Below, piece after piece: positions 7,159 through 13,133 of a DNA stretch of 13,133 nt. Position 1 is the stretch's first letter. The number at the start of each line of letters is the position of its first letter. The notes under the pieces were generated by a model. That model worked only from the letters and a program-made list of their open reading frames with translations, was not told the origin of the DNA and searched no databases. The stretch lies in assembly GCA_002452745.1 (NCBI GenBank), contig DKFC01000045.1, positions 1-13,133 on the forward strand, read 5' to 3'. Origin of the DNA: Firmicutes bacterium UBA6806. Its GTDB lineage: Bacteria > Bacillota > Clostridia > Peptostreptococcales > Acidaminobacteraceae. A program made the position numbers and the translations under genes.

Positions 7159-8224
7159 GCTTAGAATAAACAACCACTTGATTTCGTCCATGGCCTTTGG
7201 CATAGTAAAGTGCTTCATCTGCCTTTGAAATCATACTCGAAAAATCACCTTTAATGACTTTTCGGTCCACCATACCAATGCTGATTGTCAAATGAACTGT
7301 TCTCTTATCATCAATTCTAATAGGCGTCTCATCGACTGCTTTCAAAATACGACTGGCAATCTGCTCGCCAGAGGTTCTGTCAGTCCGTGGCAAGAGAATT
7401 GCGAACTCCTCACCACCATATCTTGCAACCAAGTCATACATCCGCATATGAGATTTAAAAATATTCGCCAAATGCTTGAGGGCTTCATCACCACATTCAT
7501 GACCATAAGTGTCATTAACCGTTTTAAAGAAATCCACATCTATCAGTAACAAGGTGAACTGAGATTCATTTATAGATTCGAACATCTTACTACCATAGTC
7601 CATGAAAATTCTTCGATTATAGAGCTTGGTCAATTCATCCGTCAAGGTCATCACAAATAGTTCTTCCTTTGCCTGATCAATCTCTTTCGAGAAATAATAC
7701 ATAATGACGATTAAAGCGAATATGGTGCCAATTGCAGTGGTATTATAAAACCATTTTTCAAGTGTTTCAACAGCATAATTGATAAACAATCCATGCTCAA
7801 GATTTTCAATATAAACAAATGTAACAATGGAGATTAACAAATACATAAAAAGAAAGGTGTTTGAATATTTCCGGTTGTAATTAAAAATCATCACCACAAC
7901 CACGATATGCCCAATAATCATAAAGTGGAAGCCATAGGCACTTCCAAAAAAACAGATAGACTGAATTACAGTCACAAAAAAGCTTGCAAATATGGCGATA
8001 ATTTTTGCACTGGTATGCCAACCTTTCTTAAGTAGAACATACGACACTACAAAAAAACCACCTGCAGCAAGCTGAATCCATGCTGGTAAAATAGCACCCA
8101 ATAATGCAAAAATAATTGTATAGACAAAACAGAATAACATGCTCACAACGATGAAAATAAGCGTTAGCTTACCCTTGGAATCATGCTTTCCATTTTGTAA
8201 CAAATAACGATTAAAGTCCGTCAT
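7154..8224 (-). CDS. Membrane-anchored diguanylate cyclase (GGDEF)
   Basis: It should make c-di-GMP from two GTP at the cytoplasmic membrane. The N-terminal 180 of 356 residues form about six hydrophobic helices (near 21-43, 49-66, 72-94, 100-115, 122-140, 160-178) with no recognisable extracellular domain; this is a membrane sensor of a type I cannot name. A short linker leads to the GGDEF domain (190-354): TDELTKLYNRR (195-205), LIDVDFFKTVND (227-238) and the active-site G270-G-E-E-F274, preceded by an intact inhibitory site R261-M-Y-D264 at the standard five-residue spacing. It should thus be an active cyclase with product feedback. A GGGGTAGGAT stretch precedes the ATG. It follows the PAS-GGDEF gene by 66 bases and is convergent with the GGDEF-EAL gene. 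Confidence 0.93.
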   Translation of the reverse strand: MTDFNRYLLQNGKHDSKGKLTLIFIVVSMLFCFVYTIIFALLGAILPAWIQLAAGGFFVVSYVLLKKGWHTSAKIIAIFASFFVTVIQSICFFGSAYGFHFMIIGHIVVVVMIFNYNRKYSNTFLFMYLLISIVTFVYIENLEHGLFINYAVETLEKWFYNTTAIGTIFALIVIMYYFSKEIDQAKEELFVMTLTDELTKLYNRRIFMDYGSKMFESINESQFTLLLIDVDFFKTVNDTYGHECGDEALKHLANIFKSHMRMYDLVARYGGEEFAILLPRTDRTSGEQIASRILKAVDETPIRIDDKRTVHLTISIGMVDRKVIKGDFSSMISKADEALYYAKGHGRNQVVVYSKQ

Positions 8225-8255
8225 ATCCTACCCCAAATGCACCCGATTTCTTCTT

Positions 8256-8264
8256 ATTATATCA
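8256..8264 (-). promoter_or_regulatory. Extended -10 promoter candidate for the membrane diguanylate cyclase
   Basis: The minus strand reads TGATATAAT, that is TGnTATAAT, an extended -10 with a perfect hexamer, 31 bases before the start codon in the gap between the two GGDEF genes. No -35 is evident, which extended -10 promoters can tolerate. The cyclase may thus be expressed independently of the PAS-GGDEF gene upstream. Confidence 0.4.
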
Positions 8265-8290
8265 AATATTACAATATTTTTATATCTTTA

Positions 8291-9193
8291 TTATTTCACA
8301 GTAATGCTATTTCCGCCCTTTGCCTTGCTCTTTTTCATGAGTTCATAACTTCTATTTGTCAATTTATCCACCGTGTCGTCTTGATGGACCAATGTCGCAC
8401 CCACAGACACTGTCACTTCAATGTCCTTAAAAGTCTCGCCTCGGAGTGAGGAATTCTCTGAAATCATTCTTATTTTTTCTGCCAACATCTTTAAAGCATC
8501 ATGTTTAATGCCCGTAAAAATAAAAATGTACTCATCCTCACGCCAACGACCAACCATATCTGCGATCCTAAAAGCCTTGCTATAAGTCCTGCCTAACATT
8601 TCAATAACCTGATCACAAAGTGCTTTGCCATAGGTATTATTGAATTCTTCAAAGCTATCAATATCAATCATGACGATTCCAAATGGGATGCCCAAATCCC
8701 GATAATCATTCATTTTCGAATTTAAATAATGATCTATCATTCTTCTGTTAGGAAGGCCTGTGAGTTCATCCTTTACAGCGTCTTTGGAGACACTTACAAG
8801 CATTGACTTTGGTTTAATCGCTCGCTCAAAACTCTCCGTGAATATTTCAACAGAGGCCACGATCTCGCCATTTTCATAAAGTGGAAAACTCCTAATTTTA
8901 ACCGGAATCCTATGGCCTCTTTTATGTTGAAGATAAACCATAATCTCTCTAACATGGCCGTCAGCAAGTGTCTGGTGCAAGGGACACCCATTTAGACAGA
9001 GGTTTATGCCAAACTCATCCACATGGTTGAGGATATTATCATGACAATATCGACCGATAACCTCTTCACTCTTAAAGCCTGAAATCCGCTTAGCACCATC
9101 GTTCCAGTAAATAATTCGACGGTCTCTATCCACTATATATACACCATCAAAAATCTGATCCAATATTATTTTGTAATTCACATCTGTTAGCAT
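8291..9193 (-). CDS. PAS-GGDEF protein with Cys/His-rich sensor and degenerate REDEY site
   Basis: This soluble 300-residue protein has a PAS domain (about 5-122) and a GGDEF-type domain (about 137-300), with no membrane helices. The PAS domain has a conserved-looking Cys/His cluster: C50-H51, H57, C66, C70 and H73 within GRYCHDNIL and LCLNGCPLHQ. I recall this block from a widespread PAS subfamily; metal, Fe-S or haem binding is possible but unproven. The GGDEF domain keeps KDELTGLPNRR (141-151), MIDIDSFEEFNN (175-186) and the inhibitory site R209-I-A-D212, but the signature is R218-E-D-E-Y222, where both glycines that contact GTP are lost. It may therefore be a c-di-GMP-binding receptor rather than a cyclase (inference). 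AGGTGGTGA precedes the ATG. The membrane cyclase gene follows 66 bases downstream. Confidence 0.88.
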   Translation of the reverse strand: MLTDVNYKIILDQIFDGVYIVDRDRRIIYWNDGAKRISGFKSEEVIGRYCHDNILNHVDEFGINLCLNGCPLHQTLADGHVREIMVYLQHKRGHRIPVKIRSFPLYENGEIVASVEIFTESFERAIKPKSMLVSVSKDAVKDELTGLPNRRMIDHYLNSKMNDYRDLGIPFGIVMIDIDSFEEFNNTYGKALCDQVIEMLGRTYSKAFRIADMVGRWREDEYIFIFTGIKHDALKMLAEKIRMISENSSLRGETFKDIEVTVSVGATLVHQDDTVDKLTNRSYELMKKSKAKGGNSITVK

Positions 9194-9210
9194 TTTGTCA
9201 CCACCTATTC

Positions 9211-9224
9211 ATTAAAGCTTTAAT
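9211..9224. repeat. 14-bp palindrome in the PAS-GGDEF leader
   Basis: ATTAAAGCTTTAAT is a perfect palindrome just upstream of the PAS-GGDEF ribosome binding site. Such A/T-rich palindromes arise easily by chance, so the functional weight is low; it could be an operator half-site pair. Confidence 0.35.
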
Positions 9225-9329
9225 CATATATACCCATCCAGAACCCTTACAGCAACAATTTTAATTCAAAATAAATCTTTAAGTACCCATACTTCATTTC
9301 ATGTATTATAATAGTCATATGAACTAATA

Positions 9330-9335
9330 TATAAT
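9330..9335 (+). promoter_or_regulatory. Candidate -10 element of the YiiX-like gene
   Basis: A perfect TATAAT lies 36 bases before the start codon. A second TATAAT lies at 9307-9312, where a -35 for the first would sit; neither has a good TTGACA upstream. The rest of the 178-base divergent gap holds no other feature I can support besides the two inverted repeats listed separately. Confidence 0.35.
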
Positions 9336-9360
9336 AGCCACATATATTTTCCGGCTATTA
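9332..9360. repeat. Operator-like inverted repeat overlapping the -10 of the YiiX-like gene
   Basis: TAATAGCC (9332-9339) and GGCTATTA (9353-9360) are perfect 8-bp inverted arms with a 13-base A/T-rich spacer. The left arm overlaps the candidate -10 and the right arm abuts the AAGGGAG ribosome binding site. This is a good position for a repressor operator or, in RNA, a stem near the binding site. No T run follows, so it is not a terminator. Confidence 0.5.
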
Positions 9361-9371
9361 AGGGAGAACAC

Positions 9372-9950
9372 ATGAATTCAACAGAAAACGAAAAAACGAT
9401 CTACATTGTCTTTACTAAAACTGGTACTTGGTTGGCTCGTACCTTAAAATATTTTTCTGCAACCAAATACGTACACACCTCAATCAGCTTTGATGCTTCC
9501 TTTACATCTATGTACTCTTTTGGTCGCTCAAATCCTAACAATCCTTTTTCAGGTGGCTTTGTACGTGAAAATATATATGATGGTGTTTTTAAAAAATACC
9601 ATAAAAGCGAATGCCTAATCTTTGAAGTTAACGTTTCTGAAAAACAGTATATGGGTCTTCTAAAAGATGTAGAACGCTTTGTAACCAATAAAGAGCTTTA
9701 TCGATATAACTTTTTAGGCTTGTTTGGCATTCTTTTTAATCGACCACTTGATCGAAATTATCATTATTTTTGCTCACAATTCGTCTACTCAATGTTAAAA
9801 AAACATGGCATCGTTAAATTTGACAAGGTTCCAGGACTTGTACAAACAATTGATTTATTTGAAATAGACAATAAAAGCGTCCTATACGAAGGCTTTATTA
9901 ATGGTTTGAGCGAGGGTCTTTCAATCAACCAAACCTCATTTGAATATTAA
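9372..9950 (+). CDS. Probable permuted NlpC/P60-like (YiiX-type) cysteine hydrolase
   Basis: The function is not established. The 192-residue protein has the order of motifs seen in permuted papain-like NlpC/P60 proteins (YiiX/YaeF/LRAT-like): an early histidine in YVHTSISFD (33-41; H35), then SFGR (49-52) and SGGFVRE (60-66), then a later cysteine in YFCSQFVYSML (132-142; C134). In this fold the Cys and His form the catalytic pair, acting on amide or ester bonds in cell wall or lipid substrates. There is no signal peptide or membrane helix, so it is probably cytosolic. The ATG follows AAGGGAG. It is a single gene, divergent from the PAS-GGDEF gene and convergent with the alpha/beta hydrolase. 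The assignment is by motif order only; catalytic activity is inference. Confidence 0.65.
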   Translation: MNSTENEKTIYIVFTKTGTWLARTLKYFSATKYVHTSISFDASFTSMYSFGRSNPNNPFSGGFVRENIYDGVFKKYHKSECLIFEVNVSEKQYMGLLKDVERFVTNKELYRYNFLGLFGILFNRPLDRNYHYFCSQFVYSMLKKHGIVKFDKVPGLVQTIDLFEIDNKSVLYEGFINGLSEGLSINQTSFEY

Positions 9951-9956
9951 AGATTT

Positions 9957-10010
9957 AAAAAAGACATGATTAAGCTGAAAAACCGTTTTCACTTAAAAAT
10001 GTCTTTTATT
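9957..10010. terminator. Bidirectional terminator between convergent genes
   Basis: AAAAGACAT (9959-9967) pairs with ATGTCTTTT (9999-10007); inside, TTAAG/CTTAA and TGAAAA/TTTTCA continue the stem to an ACCG loop, with one bulged C. T runs follow on both strands (six T on the minus strand, four T then ATT on the plus strand). It fills the 66-base gap between the YiiX-like and alpha/beta hydrolase stop codons and should end both transcripts. Confidence 0.85.
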
Positions 10011-10016
10011 ATGCCC

Positions 10017-10940
10017 TTAAAAGCCATACCTGTCCAAGAATTGATTTATTTGATCAATATAGGCCGCCCTATCCACAATGATGGACATTGCATGCCTTGC
10101 TTTGGGTACAAGATAGAGTGCTTTTTTATCTTTTTTCACTGCAAACATGTCTTGAGAATGGCTATAGGGAATATAATCATCCGCCAAACCATGTATGAAC
10201 AAAATAGGCTGATCAACAGTCTCTAACATACGAATGGGTGACATTTCCTTAAAAGTAATGCCATATCGCATTTTATTGATCAATGATGCAACGTTCAAAA
10301 TTGGAAAAGCAGGCAAATGGTTTTCCACTTTTAATCGAAATGCGAACTCAGCTTCAGCACTTTTATAGGCGCAATCTGAAATAACAAAGGCTATTCTAGG
10401 GTCAATCTTCACATGCTCTAGTACAGTGGCTGCCCCCATGGATTCACCATGGGTTCCAATCACACCAGCTTCTCCAACTTTTGAAACCACATAATCGACA
10501 ATCTGTTTGAGATCTAATTTTTCCTCTACACCAAAAGTGGTATAATCGCCACCACTTTCCCCATGATTTTTATGATCATAAATCACAGCATTATAGCCCC
10601 GCTCAATAAAGGGTTCTAAATACTTAAGGGATTTCATTAAATTATTTGTGATGCCATGACAAATGATAATTGTCTTGTCAGTAGGCCTATCACCCCCTTG
10701 TATCCAATAGCCTTTTAAGACATAGCCTCTCTCAGATAGGATTTCAAAGGCTTCCTTTTCCAAGGCTTCAAAGTAGCCCTCTTCTATAACGCCATCTCTA
10801 ATCTCCTTGTCCAAAGTTTCCTTATATTGCCAATTGTGTGGGTAAATCGCCTTCCTATTAAAACGCTCACCCAGTACGTAACTCACACTAATTAACAAAA
10901 GAGAAAAAAACACTATTATTTTGATAAACCCATAAATCAT
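10017..10940 (-). CDS. Membrane-anchored alpha/beta-fold hydrolase (serine hydrolase)
   Basis: A 307-residue serine hydrolase of unknown substrate. One N-terminal hydrophobic helix (about 5-23) without a clear cleavage site should anchor it to the membrane; the side on which the catalytic domain faces is not certain, though it is probably outside. The fold shows an oxyanion segment CHGITNN (94-100), DHKNHGESGGDY (122-133), the nucleophile elbow G165-E-S167-M-G169, the acid D254 in HGLADDYIP and the histidine H283 in ARHAMS, a complete catalytic triad. It resembles the YqkD-like family of Bacillota hydrolases. It starts 17 bases after the MATE transporter stop, with GAGG overlapping that gap, so the two are co-transcribed; a link between transported and hydrolysed compound is possible but unproven. 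Confidence 0.88.
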   Translation of the reverse strand: MIYGFIKIIVFFSLLLISVSYVLGERFNRKAIYPHNWQYKETLDKEIRDGVIEEGYFEALEKEAFEILSERGYVLKGYWIQGGDRPTDKTIIICHGITNNLMKSLKYLEPFIERGYNAVIYDHKNHGESGGDYTTFGVEEKLDLKQIVDYVVSKVGEAGVIGTHGESMGAATVLEHVKIDPRIAFVISDCAYKSAEAEFAFRLKVENHLPAFPILNVASLINKMRYGITFKEMSPIRMLETVDQPILFIHGLADDYIPYSHSQDMFAVKKDKKALYLVPKARHAMSIIVDRAAYIDQINQFLDRYGF

Positions 10941-10957
10941 ATTATGCCTCTTGTCCT

Positions 10958-12301
10958 TTATAGTTGATTAATTTTTGTTTGATACAATCTCTTAAAAAAG
11001 AATACGACCATGGCGACCCCGATTAATTCAGCGATAATGAAGGCAAACCAAATCATACTGAGAGAGCCAAATGTCCCTAAAAGCCATGCCAGAGGCAAAA
11101 GGACAATAATTTGTCTAAAAAAAGACACAATCATGCTTAGATGGGCTTCACCCATCCCTTGGAATGCCGTGCTCAAGACAATAGAAATCGCTGCCAATGG
11201 ATATCCCAAGCTAATCACTTTGAAGGCGCGAACCCCAATTTCCACCATTTCATCTGTGCCCTTGAACCATAGTATAAGTTGCTTTGGAAAGATTTGAAAC
11301 AAGGTCAATCCAAGCGTCATATAAATTATTGCAATTGTCAGCCCCAGTTTTAGCGCTTTTAGCAAACGGTCCTTGGATTTAGCACCATAATTATAGCCTA
11401 TAATTGGCATCATGCCTTGTGAGAGACCAAATATGGGCATAAAGACAAATGACTGTAGTTTATAATAGATTCCCAATACAGCAACCGCCGTAGTTGTAAA
11501 CCCAGCGAGGATTAAGTTCAATCCCGTTAGCATAACGGATGCCACTGCCTGCATGATGGCCGCTGGCAAGCCAACGATTAATATCTTTTTCAAGATATCT
11601 CGATTAACCTTAAAGGAAAATGGTTTAAACTGAACGACCTTCTTAAACTTAAACACCATTAAGAAGACGAATATCATAGAGGCAATTTGTGCCGTCACTG
11701 TTGCAATAGCTGCCCCTCTGACGCCAAGTGCCGGAAAGTCCAATAAACCAAAAATCATAATGGGATCAAGAATAATATTACCAATCGCTCCAATTAACTG
11801 AGAAAACATTGGAATTAGCATCTCACCTGACCCTTGAAGTATGCTCACACCAGCCTGCGCTAAAATCCGTCCAAAGGCAAATAACATCACGATCTGTAAA
11901 TACTGGATGCAGTAGTTTACGATTAGCGGATCATCTGTAAACATTCTAACAAAGCTGGGCATTACAAAGATGCCCATAAGGGCGATAAAACCATACAGAA
12001 TAATAGCGATAAAAAAACCATGCTCAGCTGCCAGTGTCGCTTGTTCAAAATTTTTAGCGCCAAGACTACGCGAAATTAGTGAGTTAATACCGACACCCAT
12101 GCCCACAAAACAAGCCACAATTACAAGCTGTACTGGAAATGCCAGAGATAGGGCCGTAATCGCCTCCTCGCCAATCTGAGCGACAAAAATACTGTCTACG
12201 ATATTGTAAAGCGCCTGTGTCATCATGGAAAAAATCGCAGGCAGTGACATGGTCAATATGAGCTTGGGAATTGGCATATAGCCCATTTTATTCTTTTCCA
12301 T
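10958..12301 (-). CDS. MATE-family multidrug/sodium or proton antiporter
   Basis: This 447-residue integral membrane protein should export cationic drugs, dyes or metabolites in exchange for Na+ or H+. It has about twelve hydrophobic helices in two homologous halves. Family marks include LPAIFSMMTQALYNIVDSIF (20-39), QGSGEMLIPM (156-165), GVRGAAIATVTAQ (193-205) in the first half, and SQGMMPIIGYNYGAK (294-308) and QGMGEAHLSM (381-390) in the second; the pattern is close to the MepA-like branch common in Bacillota. I start at the ATG of MEKNKMGYMPI because GGAGG is five to six bases upstream; the longer frame starts inside the promoter -10 and adds 12 residues. It is the first gene of a two-gene operon with the alpha/beta hydrolase. 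Confidence 0.92.
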   Translation of the reverse strand: MEKNKMGYMPIPKLILTMSLPAIFSMMTQALYNIVDSIFVAQIGEEAITALSLAFPVQLVIVACFVGMGVGINSLISRSLGAKNFEQATLAAEHGFFIAIILYGFIALMGIFVMPSFVRMFTDDPLIVNYCIQYLQIVMLFAFGRILAQAGVSILQGSGEMLIPMFSQLIGAIGNIILDPIMIFGLLDFPALGVRGAAIATVTAQIASMIFVFLMVFKFKKVVQFKPFSFKVNRDILKKILIVGLPAAIMQAVASVMLTGLNLILAGFTTTAVAVLGIYYKLQSFVFMPIFGLSQGMMPIIGYNYGAKSKDRLLKALKLGLTIAIIYMTLGLTLFQIFPKQLILWFKGTDEMVEIGVRAFKVISLGYPLAAISIVLSTAFQGMGEAHLSMIVSFFRQIIVLLPLAWLLGTFGSLSMIWFAFIIAELIGVAMVVFFFKRLYQTKINQL

Positions 12302-12332
12302 ATGGTCCTCCAGTATTTTTGATCTTAAAACC

Positions 12333-12362
12333 ATCATAGCATAAAAAAAGGAAATACCTCAA
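12333..12362 (-). promoter_or_regulatory. Promoter of the MATE-hydrolase operon, overlapping the upstream terminator
   Basis: The minus strand has TTGAGG (12357-12362) and TATGAT (12333-12338) separated by 18 bases, with TGC directly before the -10, an extended -10 (TGnTATGAT). The -35 lies in the loop and stem of the preceding terminator and the T run forms part of the spacer. Transcription would start near 12326, leaving a leader of about 25 bases. Confidence 0.55.
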
Positions 12363-12373
12363 CTGGTATTTCC
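12343..12373 (-). terminator. Rho-independent terminator of the disulfide oxidoreductase gene
   Basis: GGAAATACC (12350-12358) and GGTATTTCC (12365-12373) form a perfect 9-bp stem with a six-base loop; on the minus strand it is followed at once by seven T. It lies about 80 bases after the stop codon of the disulfide oxidoreductase gene. The 12374-12455 stretch between them is A/T-rich with no gene; it contains three loosely spaced TCGTT words. Confidence 0.88.
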
Positions 12374-12455
12374 CTTAATTGTATTTTACTGTGATATTCA
12401 AATCCTAGTACGGTTTTTGTCTCGTTTTATTGTGTCGTTTATATATCGTTAATCA

Positions 12456-13103
12456 TTAGTTCTGTGTTTTTCTGATTTCTTCTAAGAAAACATCCAAAGG
12501 CTGGTTGCCAACAAATTCATACTGATCATTGATGACAATCTTAGGAACACTTAAAACGTTAAACTTATCGGATAATTCACCAAAAGTCTGTGCTTCAACC
12601 ATTTCTGCGTTGATAAATGGACTCTCAAGTGCTAATTTATGTGCCTTTTGAACAGCACCAGCACAATGAGGACAGCTTAATGTAACAAACACTTTGATAT
12701 TAACCGGTTTGGTAAGTGTTTTAAGTTCATTTGCGAGTGATTCTGGTAATGTCTCACCAGCGCCTGCAACTTCCAAAATTCCAGGAATAAACGAGTTGAT
12801 TTCATGTCCAGCAGGTATGCCGTTGAACTTGATGCCCAAATAATTTTCCTGATCATCCAAAAGAACGATACTTGGTACCATGGTAACTTCATAAGCACTC
12901 GCTTTATCAGCGTCCTTTTTAAGATCATATTTTTTCAAGTGGATCATGTCGTTCAAGGATTCAATTTCCTCCATGAATCCCACAGTTTCTGTACAAGTGT
13001 TACACTCACCTTCTTGAGTGAAAACTGCCAATGTCACATCTTTTTTCATATTTGAAAACACTTGGCCTAACTGGTCTCTTAATTGATCGTTTAAAAGTTT
13101 CAT
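12456..13103 (-). CDS. Two-domain thioredoxin-fold protein disulfide oxidoreductase (PDO/glutaredoxin-like)
   Basis: A 215-residue cytosolic thiol oxidoreductase made of two tandem thioredoxin folds. The N-terminal unit (about 1-115) has C34-N-T-C37 and cis-proline P77 in MVPSIV; the C-terminal unit (about 120-215) has C144-P-H-C147 and cis-proline P187 in SVPKIV. This matches the archaeal-type protein disulfide oxidoreductase and the N-terminal part of AhpF; in such proteins the C-terminal CPxC unit does most of the chemistry and the N-terminal unit relays electrons. The partner is often a thioredoxin reductase encoded next door; here the upstream flank is outside the window, so this cannot be checked. 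The ATG has AAGGAGG at five to six bases. It is last in its transcript, with a strong terminator downstream. Confidence 0.88.
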   Translation of the reverse strand: MKLLNDQLRDQLGQVFSNMKKDVTLAVFTQEGECNTCTETVGFMEEIESLNDMIHLKKYDLKKDADKASAYEVTMVPSIVLLDDQENYLGIKFNGIPAGHEINSFIPGILEVAGAGETLPESLANELKTLTKPVNIKVFVTLSCPHCAGAVQKAHKLALESPFINAEMVEAQTFGELSDKFNVLSVPKIVINDQYEFVGNQPLDVFLEEIRKTQN

Positions 13104-13133
13104 AATATCCTCCTTGTAAGATAAATATAAGGT

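Noticed and set aside
9241..9312. PerR-, Fur- or LexA-like operator in the divergent gap
   Set aside because: Only loose A/T-rich resemblance; no full match to any known box.
12302..12337. Upstream start for the MATE gene adding 12 residues
   Set aside because: The ATG is part of the likely -10 hexamer and has no ribosome binding site; the ATG at 12301 has GGAGG at proper spacing.
12421..12450. Three TCGTT words spaced 13 and 11 bases
   Set aside because: Short words in an A/T-rich tail after a gene; spacing is irregular and no promoter is near.
1..13133. Mobile element, phage, defence island or CRISPR array
   Set aside because: No transposase, integrase, phage or nuclease genes, no direct-repeat array and no obvious compositional break; the genes are mostly housekeeping and signalling types.

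Overview
The window looks like chromosomal core sequence from an AT-rich, Gram-positive-type bacterium, most likely an anaerobic member of the Bacillota (Clostridia). This rests on strong AGGAGG-type ribosome binding sites, TATAAT/TTGACA-like promoters, U-tailed hairpin terminators, a MutY with an Fe-S cluster motif, thiol-redox proteins of the CPHC type, a bacteriohemerythrin and a dense set of GGDEF/EAL proteins. The genus cannot be fixed from the sequence. I see no transposase, integrase, phage gene, CRISPR array, tRNA or rRNA.

Layout, left to right. (1) 1-1039, minus strand: the oxidative pentose-phosphate pair gnd then zwf (zwf cut by the window edge). (2) 1165-1581, minus: a bacteriohemerythrin with its own promoter candidate, two inverted repeats and a good terminator. 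(3) 1689-4924, minus: mutY, a GNAT acetyltransferase, a glutaredoxin fused to a zinc ribbon, and a diacylglycerol-kinase-like lipid kinase, probably one transcript from a promoter before mutY. (4) 5065-9193: a cyclic-di-GMP block. A membrane PAS-GGDEF-EAL protein is on the plus strand and converges on a membrane GGDEF cyclase on the minus strand, which follows a soluble PAS-GGDEF protein with a degenerate active site (REDEY). (5) 9372-9950, plus: a probable permuted NlpC/P60-like (YiiX-type) cysteine hydrolase. (6) 10017-12301, minus: a MATE efflux pump and a membrane-anchored alpha/beta hydrolase, a tight two-gene operon. (7) 12456-13103, minus: a two-fold protein disulfide oxidoreductase.

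Intergenic regions are short (none above about 180 bases) and mostly explained: two bidirectional hairpin terminators lie between convergent gene pairs (near 7121-7149 and 9957-10010), and two one-way terminators follow the hemerythrin and disulfide oxidoreductase genes. Several annotated starts were moved inside longer open frames because the downstream ATG has a clear ribosome binding site.

No wholly new system is evident. The points most worth a second look are the PAS-GGDEF protein with a Cys/His-rich sensor and a REDEY active site, the glutaredoxin/zinc-ribbon fusion, the YiiX-like protein under an operator-like inverted repeat, and a MATE promoter whose -35 lies inside the upstream gene's terminator.
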